From Sphingomonas zeae (GTDB taxonomy: Bacteria; Pseudomonadota; Alphaproteobacteria; Sphingomonadales; Sphingomonadaceae): 64,000 bases of DNA. The stretch is from contig NZ_JACIFA010000007.1 in the NCBI RefSeq assembly GCF_014197135.1, forward strand, positions 1 through 64,000, read 5' to 3'. Position numbers and translations under genes: made by a program. Numbering within the stretch: position 1 is the stretch's first letter; every line of letters begins with the position of its first letter. Shown here one piece after another: positions 10,014 through 19,330 of this stretch. Below the pieces are notes generated by a model, which ran no database searches, had not been told where the DNA came from, and saw only the letters and a program-made list of their open reading frames with translations.

Positions 10014-11398
10014 GGAACGCCGCCCTTCCCCTCACCGCCGCGCTGCTGCTCGCCGGGTGCATCGGCCCGCGTCCCGCAGCGCCCACCGCCAGCGCCGTCG
10101 TGCCGCCGCCCGCCTGGCGCACCATGCTGGGGCCGGGCAGCCCGATCGCGGCCGATTGGTGGCAGGCGTTCGGCGATCCGCAACTGACGGCGCTCGTCGC
10201 CCGCGCCCTGGCCGACAGCCCCGATCTGGGCAGCGCGGCGGCGCGGATCGAGGAGGCGCGCGCGCAGGAACGGCTGGCGCGGGCGCAGCTTTCGCCCAAC
10301 GTCACGGCGGGTCTGCCACTGACCGAGGGGCGCACCGTCAGCGCGTTCGGCACCGGGCTGGATCAGTTCGGAGCGCAGCCTGTGGTCCAGGCAAGCTATG
10401 ATTTCGATCTGTTCGGACGGTTGCGCAACGCTCGCGCCGCCGCCCGTGCGCAGTTGCTGGCGACCGAGGCGGCGCGCGACACCGTCCGCCTCGCGCTCGC
10501 CGCCGGGGTGGCGAGCGGCTATGTCACCCTGCGCGCGCTCGACCACCGGCTGCACATCGCCGAGCAGACGCTGGCCGCCCGCGCCGACGCGCTGCGCATT
10601 GCCCGGCGGCGGGCGGACACGGGCTATACCTCCCATCTCGAACTGCGACAGGCGGAGGCCGAATATCACGCGACCGAACAGCTGGTCGCCGCCGCCAGAC
10701 TGGCCGTCACCCGGCAGGAAAATGGCTTGAGCGTCCTGATCGGCGGTGCGCCCGGCCCGATCCCGCGCGGCCTGTCGATCGACCGGCTGGTCCGCCCCGC
10801 CATCCCCGACGGCCTGCCCGCCGACCTGTTGCGTCGCCGTCCCGACCTGTTCCAGGCCGAACAGGCGCTGGTCGCCGCCGACCGTTCGCTCGATAGCGCG
10901 CGGGCAGCGATGCTGCCCAGCCTGGGACTGACCGGATCGGCAGGCGTGGCCTTGTCCAATGCCCTCGACAATCCGATCACCCTCTTCTCGATCGGCGGCA
11001 GCGTACTCGCCCCCCTGTTCGACGCGGGGCGGCTGCGCGCCCAGGCCGATGCCAGTGCGGCGCGGCGGGACCAGGCGGCCTTCGCCTATCGCCGCACCGC
11101 GCTCACTGCCTTTCGCGAGGTGGACGACAGCCTCGCCTCGGTCCGCCGATCCGGCGAGCAGGCCGCGGCGCTGGCCGGGCAGCGCGCGGCGCAGGCCGAC
11201 GCGCTGCGTATCGCGTCCAACCGTTACCGCGCGGGCTATTCCTCCTATCTGGAACAGCTCGATGCGCAGCGGGGTCTGCTGAACGCCGAACTGGCGCTGG
11301 CGGAGGCGCAGGCCAATCAGCTGACCGCCTATATCGCGCTCTATCAGGCTATGGGCGGCGGCTGGTCCCCTGACGCGATCCAGGCGACAGGCCGATAG
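10010..11398 (+). CDS. Outer-membrane efflux lipoprotein, NodT/OprM family
   Basis: 462 aa TolC-like channel component. The signal peptide ends in a lipobox (LLLAGC, Cys17), so it should be a diacylated or triacylated outer-membrane lipoprotein. Two repeats of the OEP fold are apparent: an N-terminal half with ADWWQAFGDPQLTALVARAL and a C-terminal half with SYLEQLDAQRGLLNAELALA. It is the third gene of the efflux operon; its ATG overlaps the adaptor stop codon. The gap after it (11399-11544) has no clear terminator. Confidence 0.93.
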   Translation: MRNAALPLTAALLLAGCIGPRPAAPTASAVVPPPAWRTMLGPGSPIAADWWQAFGDPQLTALVARALADSPDLGSAAARIEEARAQERLARAQLSPNVTAGLPLTEGRTVSAFGTGLDQFGAQPVVQASYDFDLFGRLRNARAAARAQLLATEAARDTVRLALAAGVASGYVTLRALDHRLHIAEQTLAARADALRIARRRADTGYTSHLELRQAEAEYHATEQLVAAARLAVTRQENGLSVLIGGAPGPIPRGLSIDRLVRPAIPDGLPADLLRRRPDLFQAEQALVAADRSLDSARAAMLPSLGLTGSAGVALSNALDNPITLFSIGGSVLAPLFDAGRLRAQADASAARRDQAAFAYRRTALTAFREVDDSLASVRRSGEQAAALAGQRAAQADALRIASNRYRAGYSSYLEQLDAQRGLLNAELALAEAQANQLTAYIALYQAMGGGWSPDAIQATGR

Positions 11399-11544
11399 CG
11401 ATCGAGGCGACAGATCGCGATTCCGGCGGCGACCACCGCAATCGCTTGGACGGTCCGGATCGGCCGATGGAACGCGGGGGTGGGCTTGCGCGCTGAGCCC
11501 CGCGAACCGACAATGCTGAGTGTCTCACCAGAGGGAGATCCGAT

Positions 11545-11970
11545 ATGGGCGTGAATGTGATCTACAAGACCAAGGCGACGGCGACCGGCGGTCGCGACGG
11601 CGCGGCGCGGTCGGAGGACGGCTCGGTCGACGTCAAGCTCGTCGTTCCGAAGGAAATGGGCGGTCCCGGCGGCGATGGCGCCAACCCGGAAAAGCTGTTC
11701 GCCGCGGGCTATTCCGCCTGTTTCCTGGGCGCGATGAAGGCGGTTTCCGGCAAGGAAGGCGTGAAGGTGCCGCAGGATGCCACCGTCACCGCCGAGGTCG
11801 GCTTCGGCCCGCGCGAGGAGGGCGGATATGGCATCACCGTCGACCTGCTGGCGACTTTGCCGGGCGTCGATCGCTCCGATGGCGAGCGGCTGATGCACGC
11901 CGCGCATCAGGTCTGCCCCTATTCCAACGCGACCCGCAACAATGTGGATGTCGGCCTGACGCTCGCCTGA
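11545..11970 (+). CDS. ohr: Organic hydroperoxide resistance protein
   Basis: 141 aa OsmC/Ohr-family thiol peroxidase that reduces organic hydroperoxides in the cytoplasm. It carries the reactive pair Cys59 ([10 protein letters not shown]) and Cys124 ([12 protein letters not shown]) and the [14 protein letters not shown] signature of Ohr. Length is typical. A GAGGGAG ribosome-binding site precedes the ATG. No OhrR-type regulator is adjacent. Confidence 0.94.
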   Translation: MGVNVIYKTKATATGGRDGAARSEDGSVDVKLVVPKEMGGPGGDGANPEKLFAAGYSACFLGAMKAVSGKEGVKVPQDATVTAEVGFGPREEGGYGITVDLLATLPGVDRSDGERLMHAAHQVCPYSNATRNNVDVGLTLA

Positions 11971-11992
11971 GCGCCGCCCCTTCCCGATCCGA

Positions 11993-12029
11993 GGCCCTTC
12001 GCCCCCGCGGCGGAGGGCCTTGCCGTTTT
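11993..12029 (+). terminator. Intrinsic terminator after ohr
   Basis: The stem GGCCCTTCGCC (11993-12003) pairs with GGCGGAGGGCC (12009-12019), with one mismatch in the stem and a 5-base loop, followed by TTGCCGTTTTC. It separates ohr from the glyoxalase gene. Confidence 0.6.
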
Positions 12030-12040
12030 CAAGGACCCGA

Positions 12041-12559
12041 ATGATGACGACCCGTCCCGCCGGAACCGAGAGCTTCACGCTCAACCAGACGATGCTGCGC
12101 ATCCGTGATCCCAAGCCGTCGCTCGCCTTTTACCAGGACGTGCTGGGCATGACACTGCTTCAGAAGCTGGATTTCGAGGAGATGCGCTTCTCCCTCTATT
12201 TCCTCGCTTATCTGACAGAGGGAGAGACGATCCCCAAAGACCCCGTCGAGCGCGCCCGGTTCATCTTCAACCGGGAAACGACATTGGAGCTGACCCATAA
12301 TTGGGGGACCGAATCGGACCCTGATTTCCAGGGGTATCACCACGGCAACAACGAACCGCGTGGCTTTGGCCATATCGGAATCAGCGTCGACGATGTCGCC
12401 GCCGCCTGTTCGCGATTCGAAAGCCTGGGCGTTACCTTCAAGAAGCGCCCCCAGGACGGGACGATGAAGGACATCGCCTTCATCACCGATCCGGATGGCT
12501 ATTGGATAGAGATATTGTCGGCGAACGGCATGGCACAAAGCCTCGCGGCGAACGCGTAA
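12041..12559 (+). CDS. gloA: Lactoylglutathione lyase (glyoxalase I)
   Basis: 172 aa. Isomerises the hemithioacetal of methylglyoxal and glutathione to S-lactoylglutathione. Metal ligands are recognisable: Gln16 (LNQTMLRI), Glu83 (TLELTHNWG), His111 (RGFGHIGIS) and Glu157 (GYWIEIL). Gln as first ligand and the long insert with [18 protein letters not shown] are those of the larger, zinc-type (human-like) glyoxalase I rather than the short E. coli nickel enzyme. The start is set at the first ATG of the ATGATGACG pair; an ATG at 12020 would lie inside the preceding terminator. Confidence 0.93.
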   Translation: MMTTRPAGTESFTLNQTMLRIRDPKPSLAFYQDVLGMTLLQKLDFEEMRFSLYFLAYLTEGETIPKDPVERARFIFNRETTLELTHNWGTESDPDFQGYHHGNNEPRGFGHIGISVDDVAAACSRFESLGVTFKKRPQDGTMKDIAFITDPDGYWIEILSANGMAQSLAANA

Positions 12560-12674
12560 ATCCGGCTTGCTCCCCGGCGTTGTGACGAAATCGAAACGGG
12601 ATATTTACCGTTACTGCCCATTATGGTCACACACGCCGGAGGGATTGGTGACCGCCCGCATCCCCCGCCGCGCC

Positions 12675-12696
12675 AGGCGAGTGCTCCCGCTCGCCT
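12675..12696 (+). promoter_or_regulatory. Hairpin in the leader of the chemotaxis operon
   Basis: AGGCGAG (12675-12681) pairs with CTCGCCT (12690-12696) across an 8-base loop, ending about 10 bases before the GGAGGG ribosome-binding site of the MCP gene. It could influence expression of the operon, or be incidental. Confidence 0.3.
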
Positions 12697-12720
12697 AGAG
12701 GTATTGGAGGGTATGCCGCT

Positions 12721-14172
12721 ATGTTGTCCTGGTTCGCTAAGACGGCACCGATTCGTACAAAGTTCGACGTATTGACCCTTGTCTATGGCGGCATCGCTGC
12801 CATCGGCCTGGGAGCGACCATCGCCGCCAGCGGTGGACTGACGCTGACCGCGCCGGTCATCGCGGCGGCGCTCGCATTGCTGGCCGCGATCGTCGTGACC
12901 CGCGTCAGCCGCAAGCTGATCTGCGATCCCTATGTCGGCTCGGTCATCGCGATGGAGGCGCTCGCTGCGGGCGAAGCCGATCGCGAGATTCTGTACACCG
13001 ATTACCAAGATTGTATCGGGCGGATCGCCAAGGCGATTCACGTCTTCCAGCGCAACGCCAAGGATGTCCGCAACGCCGCGCAGGCGCAGCAGATCGTCGT
13101 CACCGCGTTGGGCAAGGGCCTGGGCGAACTGGCCGCAGGCAACCTGACCGAGACAATCCCCACCCCCTTCCCCGCCGAATATGAAAAGCTGCGCAGCGAC
13201 TTCAACCGGGCGATGGAATCGATGGGCCGCGCCATGAGCGCCGTCTCGGTCGCCACGCACGGCATCAATGCGGGCGCCAGCGATATCCGCCAGGCCTCCG
13301 ACGACCTGTCACAGCGCACCGAACAGCAGGCCGCCAGCCTGGAGGAAACCGCCGCCGCGATGGACGAGATCACCTCGACCGTCCGCCAGACCGCCGAGGG
13401 CGCCAACCGCGCCAACCACGCCGTCGCCGATGCCCGGATCGAAGCCGAGCAGTCGGGCCAGGTCGTACGCCGCGCGGTCGACGCCATGGCCGGGATCGAA
13501 CGCGCGTCGAGCGAAATCTCCGAGATCATCAGCGTGATCGACGGCATCGCCTTCCAGACCAATCTGCTCGCGCTCAACGCGGGCGTCGAAGCGGCCCGCG
13601 CCGGTGACGCGGGCAAGGGCTTCGCGGTGGTCGCCTCCGAGGTCCGTGCGCTCGCCCAGCGTTCGGCCGACGCCGCCAAGGATGTGAAGTCGCGGATCCT
13701 CGCCAGTTCCGAACAGGTCGAATCGGGCGTCACCCTGGTCAGCGAGACCGGCAAGGCGCTGGAGCGGATCATCGGCCAGATCGCCGAGATCAGCACGCTG
13801 GTCGAAAACATCGCCAGCTCGGCCGAGAAGCAGGCGATCGGGCTTCAGGAGGTCAACACCGCCGTGTCCGCGATGGACGGCGTAACCCAGCAGAATGCCG
13901 CGATGGTCGAACAAGCCACCGCCGCGGCCCGCTCGCTGGCGATTGAGGCCGATGGCCTGGCGCGCGAAATCTCGCGCTTCCGCGTCGAGAATCAGCCGGG
14001 CCACGTCCCCACACCCGCCCAGCCGGTCCACCAGTTGCAGCAGCGCGCCGCCGCCGCGGGACGGCGAATCGTTCAGAGCGCGCGTCCCGCCGCCGCCCCG
14101 GTCCAGGCCGTTCCGCAGACGATGGGCAATACCGCGCTGGCGGTCAGCGATGACGACTGGACGGAATTCTGA
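12721..14172 (+). CDS. Methyl-accepting chemotaxis protein without a periplasmic domain
   Basis: 483 aa transducer. Two hydrophobic segments (about 22-40 and 44-61) sit almost back to back, so there is no periplasmic sensor; input must be cytosolic or membrane-linked. A HAMP-like stretch (about 70-170) precedes the coiled-coil signalling domain, with the conserved hairpin tip IAFQTNLLALNAGVEAARAG and methylation-type Glu/Gln pairs on both sides (SLEETAAAMDEI; QQNAAMVEQATAAA). The extreme C-terminus DDDWTEF resembles the xWxxF pentapeptide that tethers CheR/CheB in other transducers. It is first in the che operon and probably the operon's own receptor. Confidence 0.93.
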   Translation: MLSWFAKTAPIRTKFDVLTLVYGGIAAIGLGATIAASGGLTLTAPVIAAALALLAAIVVTRVSRKLICDPYVGSVIAMEALAAGEADREILYTDYQDCIGRIAKAIHVFQRNAKDVRNAAQAQQIVVTALGKGLGELAAGNLTETIPTPFPAEYEKLRSDFNRAMESMGRAMSAVSVATHGINAGASDIRQASDDLSQRTEQQAASLEETAAAMDEITSTVRQTAEGANRANHAVADARIEAEQSGQVVRRAVDAMAGIERASSEISEIISVIDGIAFQTNLLALNAGVEAARAGDAGKGFAVVASEVRALAQRSADAAKDVKSRILASSEQVESGVTLVSETGKALERIIGQIAEISTLVENIASSAEKQAIGLQEVNTAVSAMDGVTQQNAAMVEQATAAARSLAIEADGLAREISRFRVENQPGHVPTPAQPVHQLQQRAAAAGRRIVQSARPAAAPVQAVPQTMGNTALAVSDDDWTEF

Positions 14173-14268
14173 TCGGCCTGCCCCCGGCGCCGGCGCGATA
14201 AACCGCTTCGGCCCGGGGGAAATTCGTAAAAATCGGTTAACCCACGCTTTTTTAACGACCTTCGCGCC

Positions 14269-14574
14269 ATGCTGCGCACCGAAACCCGCGACTGGAGTCT
14301 CGCCTTGACCGCTCTGTCCCTTACCTCCGTGCTCGACACCGCCGCCGCCGTTCCGCTGCGTCAGGCGTTGCTCGACCTGATCGCGTCGGGCGACCCGATC
14401 ACGCTCGACGGATCGCAGGTGACGCAGGCAGGCCAGGCCTGCCTCCAGGTGCTGGCCAGCGCGCAGGCGATGGCCGCGTCGATCCCGACCGATTTCGAAC
14501 TGAACAGCCCATCCGAGCCGCTGGCTTCGATGATCGCGCTGGCGGGGCTCGACAGCCTCGTCGCCGCTGCCTGA
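14269..14574 (+). CDS. STAS-domain protein of the chemotaxis operon
   Basis: 101 aa. Small protein resembling STAS (anti-sigma antagonist-like) domains: the LTSVLDTAAAVPLRQALLDL helix, DPITLDGSQVTQAGQACLQV around the site where classic members carry a phosphorylatable Ser/Thr, and a C-terminal LASMIALAGL. STAS proteins are frequent between an MCP and cheA in alphaproteobacteria, but their role is not settled. The start could instead be the TTG at 14305, which would remove 12 residues. It lies 13 bases before cheA. Confidence 0.72.
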   Translation: MLRTETRDWSLALTALSLTSVLDTAAAVPLRQALLDLIASGDPITLDGSQVTQAGQACLQVLASAQAMAASIPTDFELNSPSEPLASMIALAGLDSLVAAA

Positions 14575-14587
14575 AAGGCCTGACCCG

Positions 14588-16837
14588 ATGAACCTCGACG
14601 AGATTCAGCAGATTTTCTTCCAGGAATGCGAAGAAGGTCTCGGCACCCTGGAAACCGCCTTTGCCGACCTGAAGCGTGGCCGCCAGGACGACGAGACCAT
14701 CAACACCGTCTTCCGGTCGGTCCATTCGATCAAGGGCGGCGCGGGTGCGTTCGGGCACGAGCGGCTTCAGCATTTCTCGCACCATTACGAAACCGTGCTC
14801 GACCTGATCCGCAACGGCACGCTGCCGCTCAGCGAGCCGCTGATCGACCTAATCGTCGCGGCGTTCGACACGCTGGCCGACCATGTCGCGGCCGCGCGGG
14901 GCGAAGGCGCGACGCCTGCCGATCAGGCGATGCTCGATCGGCTGGCCGCCGCCGCCGAAGGCGATGTCGGCACCAGCGCGTCCGAGCCCGAGCCCGAAGC
15001 TGTCGCCCAGCCCGCCCCCACGTCCGAAGCCGCCGCCGCCGCGCTCGATGATTTCGATGCGCTGTTCGCGATGCTCGAAGATCCGGCCCCCGCTGCTGAG
15101 CCGACCGGCCCGGCCGAATGGATCGTGACCATTCATCCCGGCCCGCGTGCCTTCGACCATGGCGCCGAACCGATGCTGGCGTTGCGCGAATTGTCGCGCA
15201 TGGGCGGCCGGACGCTGTCCGCCGATCTGTCCGAGCTGCCGCTGCTCGACGTCCTGGACGCCGAGCGCGCCTATATCGGCGTGACCATGGCGATGCCCGG
15301 CACGCTGGACGAGGACGATATTCGCGCGGTCTTCGACTTTGCCGATCCGCAATGCCGCCTGACCGTCACGCGGGCCGAAACCGCCACCGCCGTCGCCCAG
15401 CCCGAGGTCGAAGCCGAAGCCGCGGTCGAACCGGCAGTCGCCCAGCCGATGGCCGAGGTGATCCCGCTGCCGGTCGCGCCGGCCGAGGCGCCCGCCGCCG
15501 TGCCGGTCGCCGCGCCCGCCCCTGCTCCGGTCGTCGCGGCCGCGCCGCCGCCTGTGATCGCCCCCGCTCCGGCCGCCGCCACGTCCGCCCCGGCCGTGTC
15601 GGTCGTCGAGGCGGCGAGCAGCCCGCGGGTCGCCGCCGCCGCCGCGCAGACGATCCGTGTCGACCTCGACAAGCTGGACCGGCTGGTCAACCTGGTTGGC
15701 GAGTTGGTCATCACCCAGGCGATGCTGGCGCAGCGCCTGTCGGAAAATGAGATGGGCTCGATCCCCGAGCTGTCCGACCTCGACCATCTGACGCGCGAGC
15801 TTCAGGATTCGACCATGGCGATCCGCGCGCAGCCGATGAAGACGGTCTTCAGCCGCGTGCCGCGTATCATCCGCGAATTGGAGGTAGAGACCGGCAAGCG
15901 CGTCCGCCTGGAAGTCGAGGGCGAGATGACCGAGGTCGACAAGACCGTGGTCGAACGCATCGGCGAGCCGCTGACCCACCTGATCCGCAACGCCGTCGAT
16001 CATGGCCTGGAAACCCCCGCCGATCGCAAGGCGGCGGGCAAGGACAGCGAGGGCGTCGTTACCCTGTCGGCCGCGCACCAGTCGGGCCGGATCGTCATCA
16101 CCGTCGCCGATGACGGGCGCGGCATCGACCGTGCGCGCGTCAAGGCCAAGGCGATCGAACGCGGCATCATCGCACCCGATGCGCAGCTGTCCGAGGAAGA
16201 GATCGACAATCTGATCTTCGCCCCCGGCTTCTCGACCGCCGCCGTCGTCTCCAACATTTCGGGTCGCGGCGTCGGCATGGACGTGGTGCGCAAGAACATC
16301 CAGGCGCTGGGCGGCCGCATCGGCATCCAGTCCGAACTGGGCAAGGGGTCCAGCTTCTCGCTCAGCCTGCCGCTGACGCTCGCCGTGCTCGACGGCATGA
16401 TCGTCACGGTCGGCGACCAGACCTTCGTCATCCCGCTGACCCATATCGTCGAGAGCCTGCGCCCGGGCATCGATGAGGTGCATGTGGTGGGCGGGCAGTC
16501 GCCGCTGCTCGACGTGCGCGGTACCTATGTCCCGGTGCACCGGGTCGGGGAACAGCTGGGCGTGACCGGCGCGATCGCCAAGCCCGAAAATGCGGTGCTG
16601 ATCGTGGTCGAAAGCGACCAGGGCCAGGCCGTCCTGATGGTCGATTCGATCCAGGACCAGCGGCAGGTGGTCGTGAAGAGCCTGGAGGCCAATTACCGGG
16701 CCATTCATGGCCTTGCCGGGGCCACCATCCTGGGCGACGGCCGGGTCGCACTGATCCTCGACGTCGATGCGCTGATCGGGCGCTGGCGCCGTGATGGTCG
16801 CGGACCAAGCCCCTTCATTGAGGATATGGCTGCGTGA
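14588..16837 (+). CDS. cheA: Chemotaxis histidine kinase CheA
   Basis: 749 aa. Central kinase of the chemotaxis array, which autophosphorylates and passes phosphate to CheY and CheB. The P1 HPt domain carries His46 (VFRSVHSIKGGAGAFG). A P2-like docking domain (about 175-262) sits between long Pro/Ala/Val-rich linkers (about 120-170 and 265-350). The P3 dimerisation region starts LDKLDRLVNLVGELVITQAM. The P4 ATPase has LTHLIRNAVDHGLE, DDGRGID and GRGVGMDVV, and a C-terminal P5 CheW-like domain starts LAVLDGMIVTVGDQTFVIPL. All kinase motifs look intact. Its stop overlaps cheR by 4 bases. Confidence 0.97.
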   Translation: MNLDEIQQIFFQECEEGLGTLETAFADLKRGRQDDETINTVFRSVHSIKGGAGAFGHERLQHFSHHYETVLDLIRNGTLPLSEPLIDLIVAAFDTLADHVAAARGEGATPADQAMLDRLAAAAEGDVGTSASEPEPEAVAQPAPTSEAAAAALDDFDALFAMLEDPAPAAEPTGPAEWIVTIHPGPRAFDHGAEPMLALRELSRMGGRTLSADLSELPLLDVLDAERAYIGVTMAMPGTLDEDDIRAVFDFADPQCRLTVTRAETATAVAQPEVEAEAAVEPAVAQPMAEVIPLPVAPAEAPAAVPVAAPAPAPVVAAAPPPVIAPAPAAATSAPAVSVVEAASSPRVAAAAAQTIRVDLDKLDRLVNLVGELVITQAMLAQRLSENEMGSIPELSDLDHLTRELQDSTMAIRAQPMKTVFSRVPRIIRELEVETGKRVRLEVEGEMTEVDKTVVERIGEPLTHLIRNAVDHGLETPADRKAAGKDSEGVVTLSAAHQSGRIVITVADDGRGIDRARVKAKAIERGIIAPDAQLSEEEIDNLIFAPGFSTAAVVSNISGRGVGMDVVRKNIQALGGRIGIQSELGKGSSFSLSLPLTLAVLDGMIVTVGDQTFVIPLTHIVESLRPGIDEVHVVGGQSPLLDVRGTYVPVHRVGEQLGVTGAIAKPENAVLIVVESDQGQAVLMVDSIQDQRQVVVKSLEANYRAIHGLAGATILGDGRVALILDVDALIGRWRRDGRGPSPFIEDMAA

Positions 16838-17703
16838 ACGCAATCGCCGCCCTGTCGTCACGCGAGACCGAACGGGAGTTGGAATTCGCCTTCTCGGCGT
16901 CCGACCACCGCGCGATCGCCGACCTCATCTACGCCGAATCGGGCATTTTGCTGCCCGAAAGCAAGGCGAAGCTCATCTATGGACGGCTGGCACGGCGGCT
17001 GCGCGCGTGCGGCCTCAACAACTTTCCCGATTATCTGGCGCTCATCAAGAATGATGCGGCCGAGCGCGCCCGCGCGGTCGACTCGCTGACCACCAACCAC
17101 ACCTCCTTCTTTCGCGAAAACCATCATTTCGAGCATTTCCGCGACCAGCTCTGGCCTGGCTTCTCGCAGCGTCTGGCGAGCGGCGGGCGGGTGCGGATCT
17201 GGTCCGCGGCCTGCTCCAGCGGCGAGGAACCCTATTCGCTGATGATGACGATCGCGGGCCAGGACACCCGCGCCGCCGAGAAGCTGGCGACCCAGGATTT
17301 CCGATTGCTGGCGACCGACCTGTCGCCCAGCGTGATCGCGACCGCGCGTGCGGGCCGCTATCCGCTGGAGACCACCCGCGCCATGCCCGCGGCCATGCGT
17401 TCGACCTGGTGTCGCCGGGTCGGCGACATGGACGAACTGTCGCCCGCGCTCCGTCAAGCCATCACGTTTCGCGAACTCAACCTGCTTCGCAACTGGCCGA
17501 TGCGGCGGCCCTTCGATGTCATCTTTTGCCGTAACGTCATGATCTACTTCGACGAACCGACCAAGGCCCAATTGCTCGCCCGCTTTGCAGACCAATTGGT
17601 CGACGGCGGCATCCTTTATATTGGTCACGCCGAACGCATCCCGCCGGAAGTATCGGCGCGCTTTCACTGCATCGGTCGCACCGCTTTCCAGAAAGTATCC
17701 TGA
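16834..17703 (+). CDS. cheR: MCP glutamate methyltransferase CheR
   Basis: 289 aa. S-adenosylmethionine-dependent methylation of receptor glutamates for adaptation. An N-terminal helical domain (LIYAESGILLPESKAKLIYG) is followed by the SAM-binding fold with IWSAACSSGEEPYSLMM, LLATDLSPSVIATARAGRYP and FDVIFCRNVMIYFD, all hallmark CheR motifs. The beta-subdomain that would dock a receptor tail peptide cannot be judged from sequence. It starts within the last codons of cheA and its stop TGA overlaps the cheB ATG. Confidence 0.96.
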   Translation: MNAIAALSSRETERELEFAFSASDHRAIADLIYAESGILLPESKAKLIYGRLARRLRACGLNNFPDYLALIKNDAAERARAVDSLTTNHTSFFRENHHFEHFRDQLWPGFSQRLASGGRVRIWSAACSSGEEPYSLMMTIAGQDTRAAEKLATQDFRLLATDLSPSVIATARAGRYPLETTRAMPAAMRSTWCRRVGDMDELSPALRQAITFRELNLLRNWPMRRPFDVIFCRNVMIYFDEPTKAQLLARFADQLVDGGILYIGHAERIPPEVSARFHCIGRTAFQKVS

Positions 17704-18719
17704 TGGCCGTACGTACACTGATTGTCGACGACTCTCCCACGATGCGCGCGCTGATCGCGGGGATGCTCAGTCGCGACCCCGAAATCGAAGTGGTCGGTGC
17801 CGCCAACGGTCCACACCAGGCGCGTGAGATGATCAAGGCGCTCGACCCCGACGTCATCACCCTGGACGTCGAAATGCCCGACATGAACGGCCTCGACTTC
17901 CTGGAGCGCGTCATGCGGCTGCGCCCGATGCCGGTCGTCATGCTGTCGACGCTGACCCAGGCGGGCGCGGACACGACGATCCGCGCGCTGGAACTGGGCG
18001 CGGTCGAATGCTGCGCCAAGCCCGCAACCAATTGCGTCGACCCCCGCATCGCCGAAAGCGTCAAGGCCGCCGCCAGCAGCCGTCGCATCCGCGTCCGCGA
18101 CATGGCGCCCGCGGCCCCCGTGCCGATGGCCGATTTCAAGCCGATCCCAGGTTCGCTGATCGCGATCGGCGCATCCACCGGCGGGGTGGAGGCGCTGATC
18201 CAGCTGCTGAGCGTCTTTCCGGCGAACTGTCCGCCGACCGTCATCGTCCAGCATATGCCCGCGACCTTCACGACCAGTTTCGCCGCGCGGCTCGACCGGC
18301 TGTCCAAGCCGACCGTGGCCGAGGCACGGCATGGCCAGCCACTGGTGGCGGGCCATGTCTATCTGGCACCCGGCGGCACCCATCATATGGAGGTCAGCGG
18401 CAGCGACGGCCAGTATCGCGCTCGGCTGATCCCCGACGATCCGATGAGCGGTCATCGTCCATCGGTCGACCGCATGTTCCACAGCGTCGCCAAGACGGTC
18501 GGAGCCAAGGCAGTGGGCGCCATCCTGACCGGCATGGGCCGCGACGGGGCCGACGGCCTGCTCGCGATGCGCGACAAGGGCTGCTTTACCGTCGGCCAGG
18601 ACCGCGACAGCTGCGTCGTCTATGGCATGCCCGGCGTCGCCCAGGACATTGGGGCAGTGACCAAGCAGTTGACGCTGACCCGGATCGCGCCCGCGCTGAT
18701 CGACCGGTGCCGGGCGTGA
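17703..18719 (+). CDS. cheB: Receptor methylesterase/deamidase CheB
   Basis: 338 aa. Removes methyl groups from transducers when phosphorylated. Receiver domain: Asp9/Asp10, phosphoacceptor Asp55 (TLDVEMP), Ser82-Thr83 and Lys106. The methylesterase domain has the full catalytic triad: Ser158 (AIGASTGG), His184 (IVQHMP) and Asp281 (TGMGRDGADG). It is the active member of two CheB-like proteins in this operon; the second, at 20260-21273, has lost Ser and His. Confidence 0.96.
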   Translation: MAVRTLIVDDSPTMRALIAGMLSRDPEIEVVGAANGPHQAREMIKALDPDVITLDVEMPDMNGLDFLERVMRLRPMPVVMLSTLTQAGADTTIRALELGAVECCAKPATNCVDPRIAESVKAAASSRRIRVRDMAPAAPVPMADFKPIPGSLIAIGASTGGVEALIQLLSVFPANCPPTVIVQHMPATFTTSFAARLDRLSKPTVAEARHGQPLVAGHVYLAPGGTHHMEVSGSDGQYRARLIPDDPMSGHRPSVDRMFHSVAKTVGAKAVGAILTGMGRDGADGLLAMRDKGCFTVGQDRDSCVVYGMPGVAQDIGAVTKQLTLTRIAPALIDRCRA

Positions 18720-18727
18720 TCCCCGTC

Positions 18728-19330
18728 ATGACCCAGCAATCCCCGCCGCCCTTCACCCCGCCGCCCCTGACCCGGCTGGCACACCGCGACGGCCTGCGCC
18801 GAATCAACGTCATCCAGGGCGAGACGCGGGTCAGCCAGGACAAGGACGTCGTGCTGACCACCGTGCTGGGCAGCTGCATTTCGGCCTGTCTTTACGATCC
18901 GATCGCCGGAATCGGCGGATTGAATCACTTTTTGCTCGCCGAACCGGGTGTCGCGGAAACCGATCCTAAATCCATGCAGCGCTATGGCGTGTATGCGATG
19001 GAAGTTCTGATCAACGCGATGATGGCGCTCGGGGCGCAGCGGCACAGCCTGAAGGCCAGGCTGTTCGGCGGCGCGATGATGCGCGACGGCTTTCGCGACA
19101 TCGGCTCGGCCAATGCGCAGTTCGCGCGCCGCTTCCTGGCGGACGAACGGATCGCGCTGGTCGGCGAGGATGTTGGCGGAGTCAGCGCGCGCCGGGTCGA
19201 GTTTCGTCCGGCGCTGGGCCTGGCCCGTTGCCGCCACGTCACCGATACCGCGCTGCCACCCCCGCCGCGCGCCGCCCGCCCCGCCCCGCCGCCGCCACCC
19301 GCCGCCACCGGCGATGTGGAGTTTTTCTAA
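18728..19330 (+). CDS. cheD: Receptor glutamine deamidase CheD
   Basis: 200 aa. Deamidates specific glutamines of chemoreceptors. It has the catalytic Cys in LTTVLGSCISACLYD, His in GGLNHFLLAEP and a Thr/Ser environment typical of CheD, then KARLFGGAMM and IGSANAQFARRFL. It ends with a Pro-rich tail (PPPPRAARPAPPPPP) and VEFF, which is unusual. A GTG at 18716 overlapping the cheB stop is an alternative start adding four residues. The stop overlaps the next ATG (TAATG). Confidence 0.93.
   Translation: MTQQSPPPFTPPPLTRLAHRDGLRRINVIQGETRVSQDKDVVLTTVLGSCISACLYDPIAGIGGLNHFLLAEPGVAETDPKSMQRYGVYAMEVLINAMMALGAQRHSLKARLFGGAMMRDGFRDIGSANAQFARRFLADERIALVGEDVGGVSARRVEFRPALGLARCRHVTDTALPPPPRAARPAPPPPPAATGDVEFF

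Noticed and set aside
12590..12640. Flagellar-type (sigma-28) promoter before the chemotaxis operon
   Set aside because: TTACCG and CCCATTAT stretches are too weak a match to the TAAA-N15-GCCGATAA model to call.
14849..16861. Minus-strand open frame opposite cheA (670 codons)
   Set aside because: Low-complexity Arg/Gly/Asp string with no homology signs; cheA fully explains the region.
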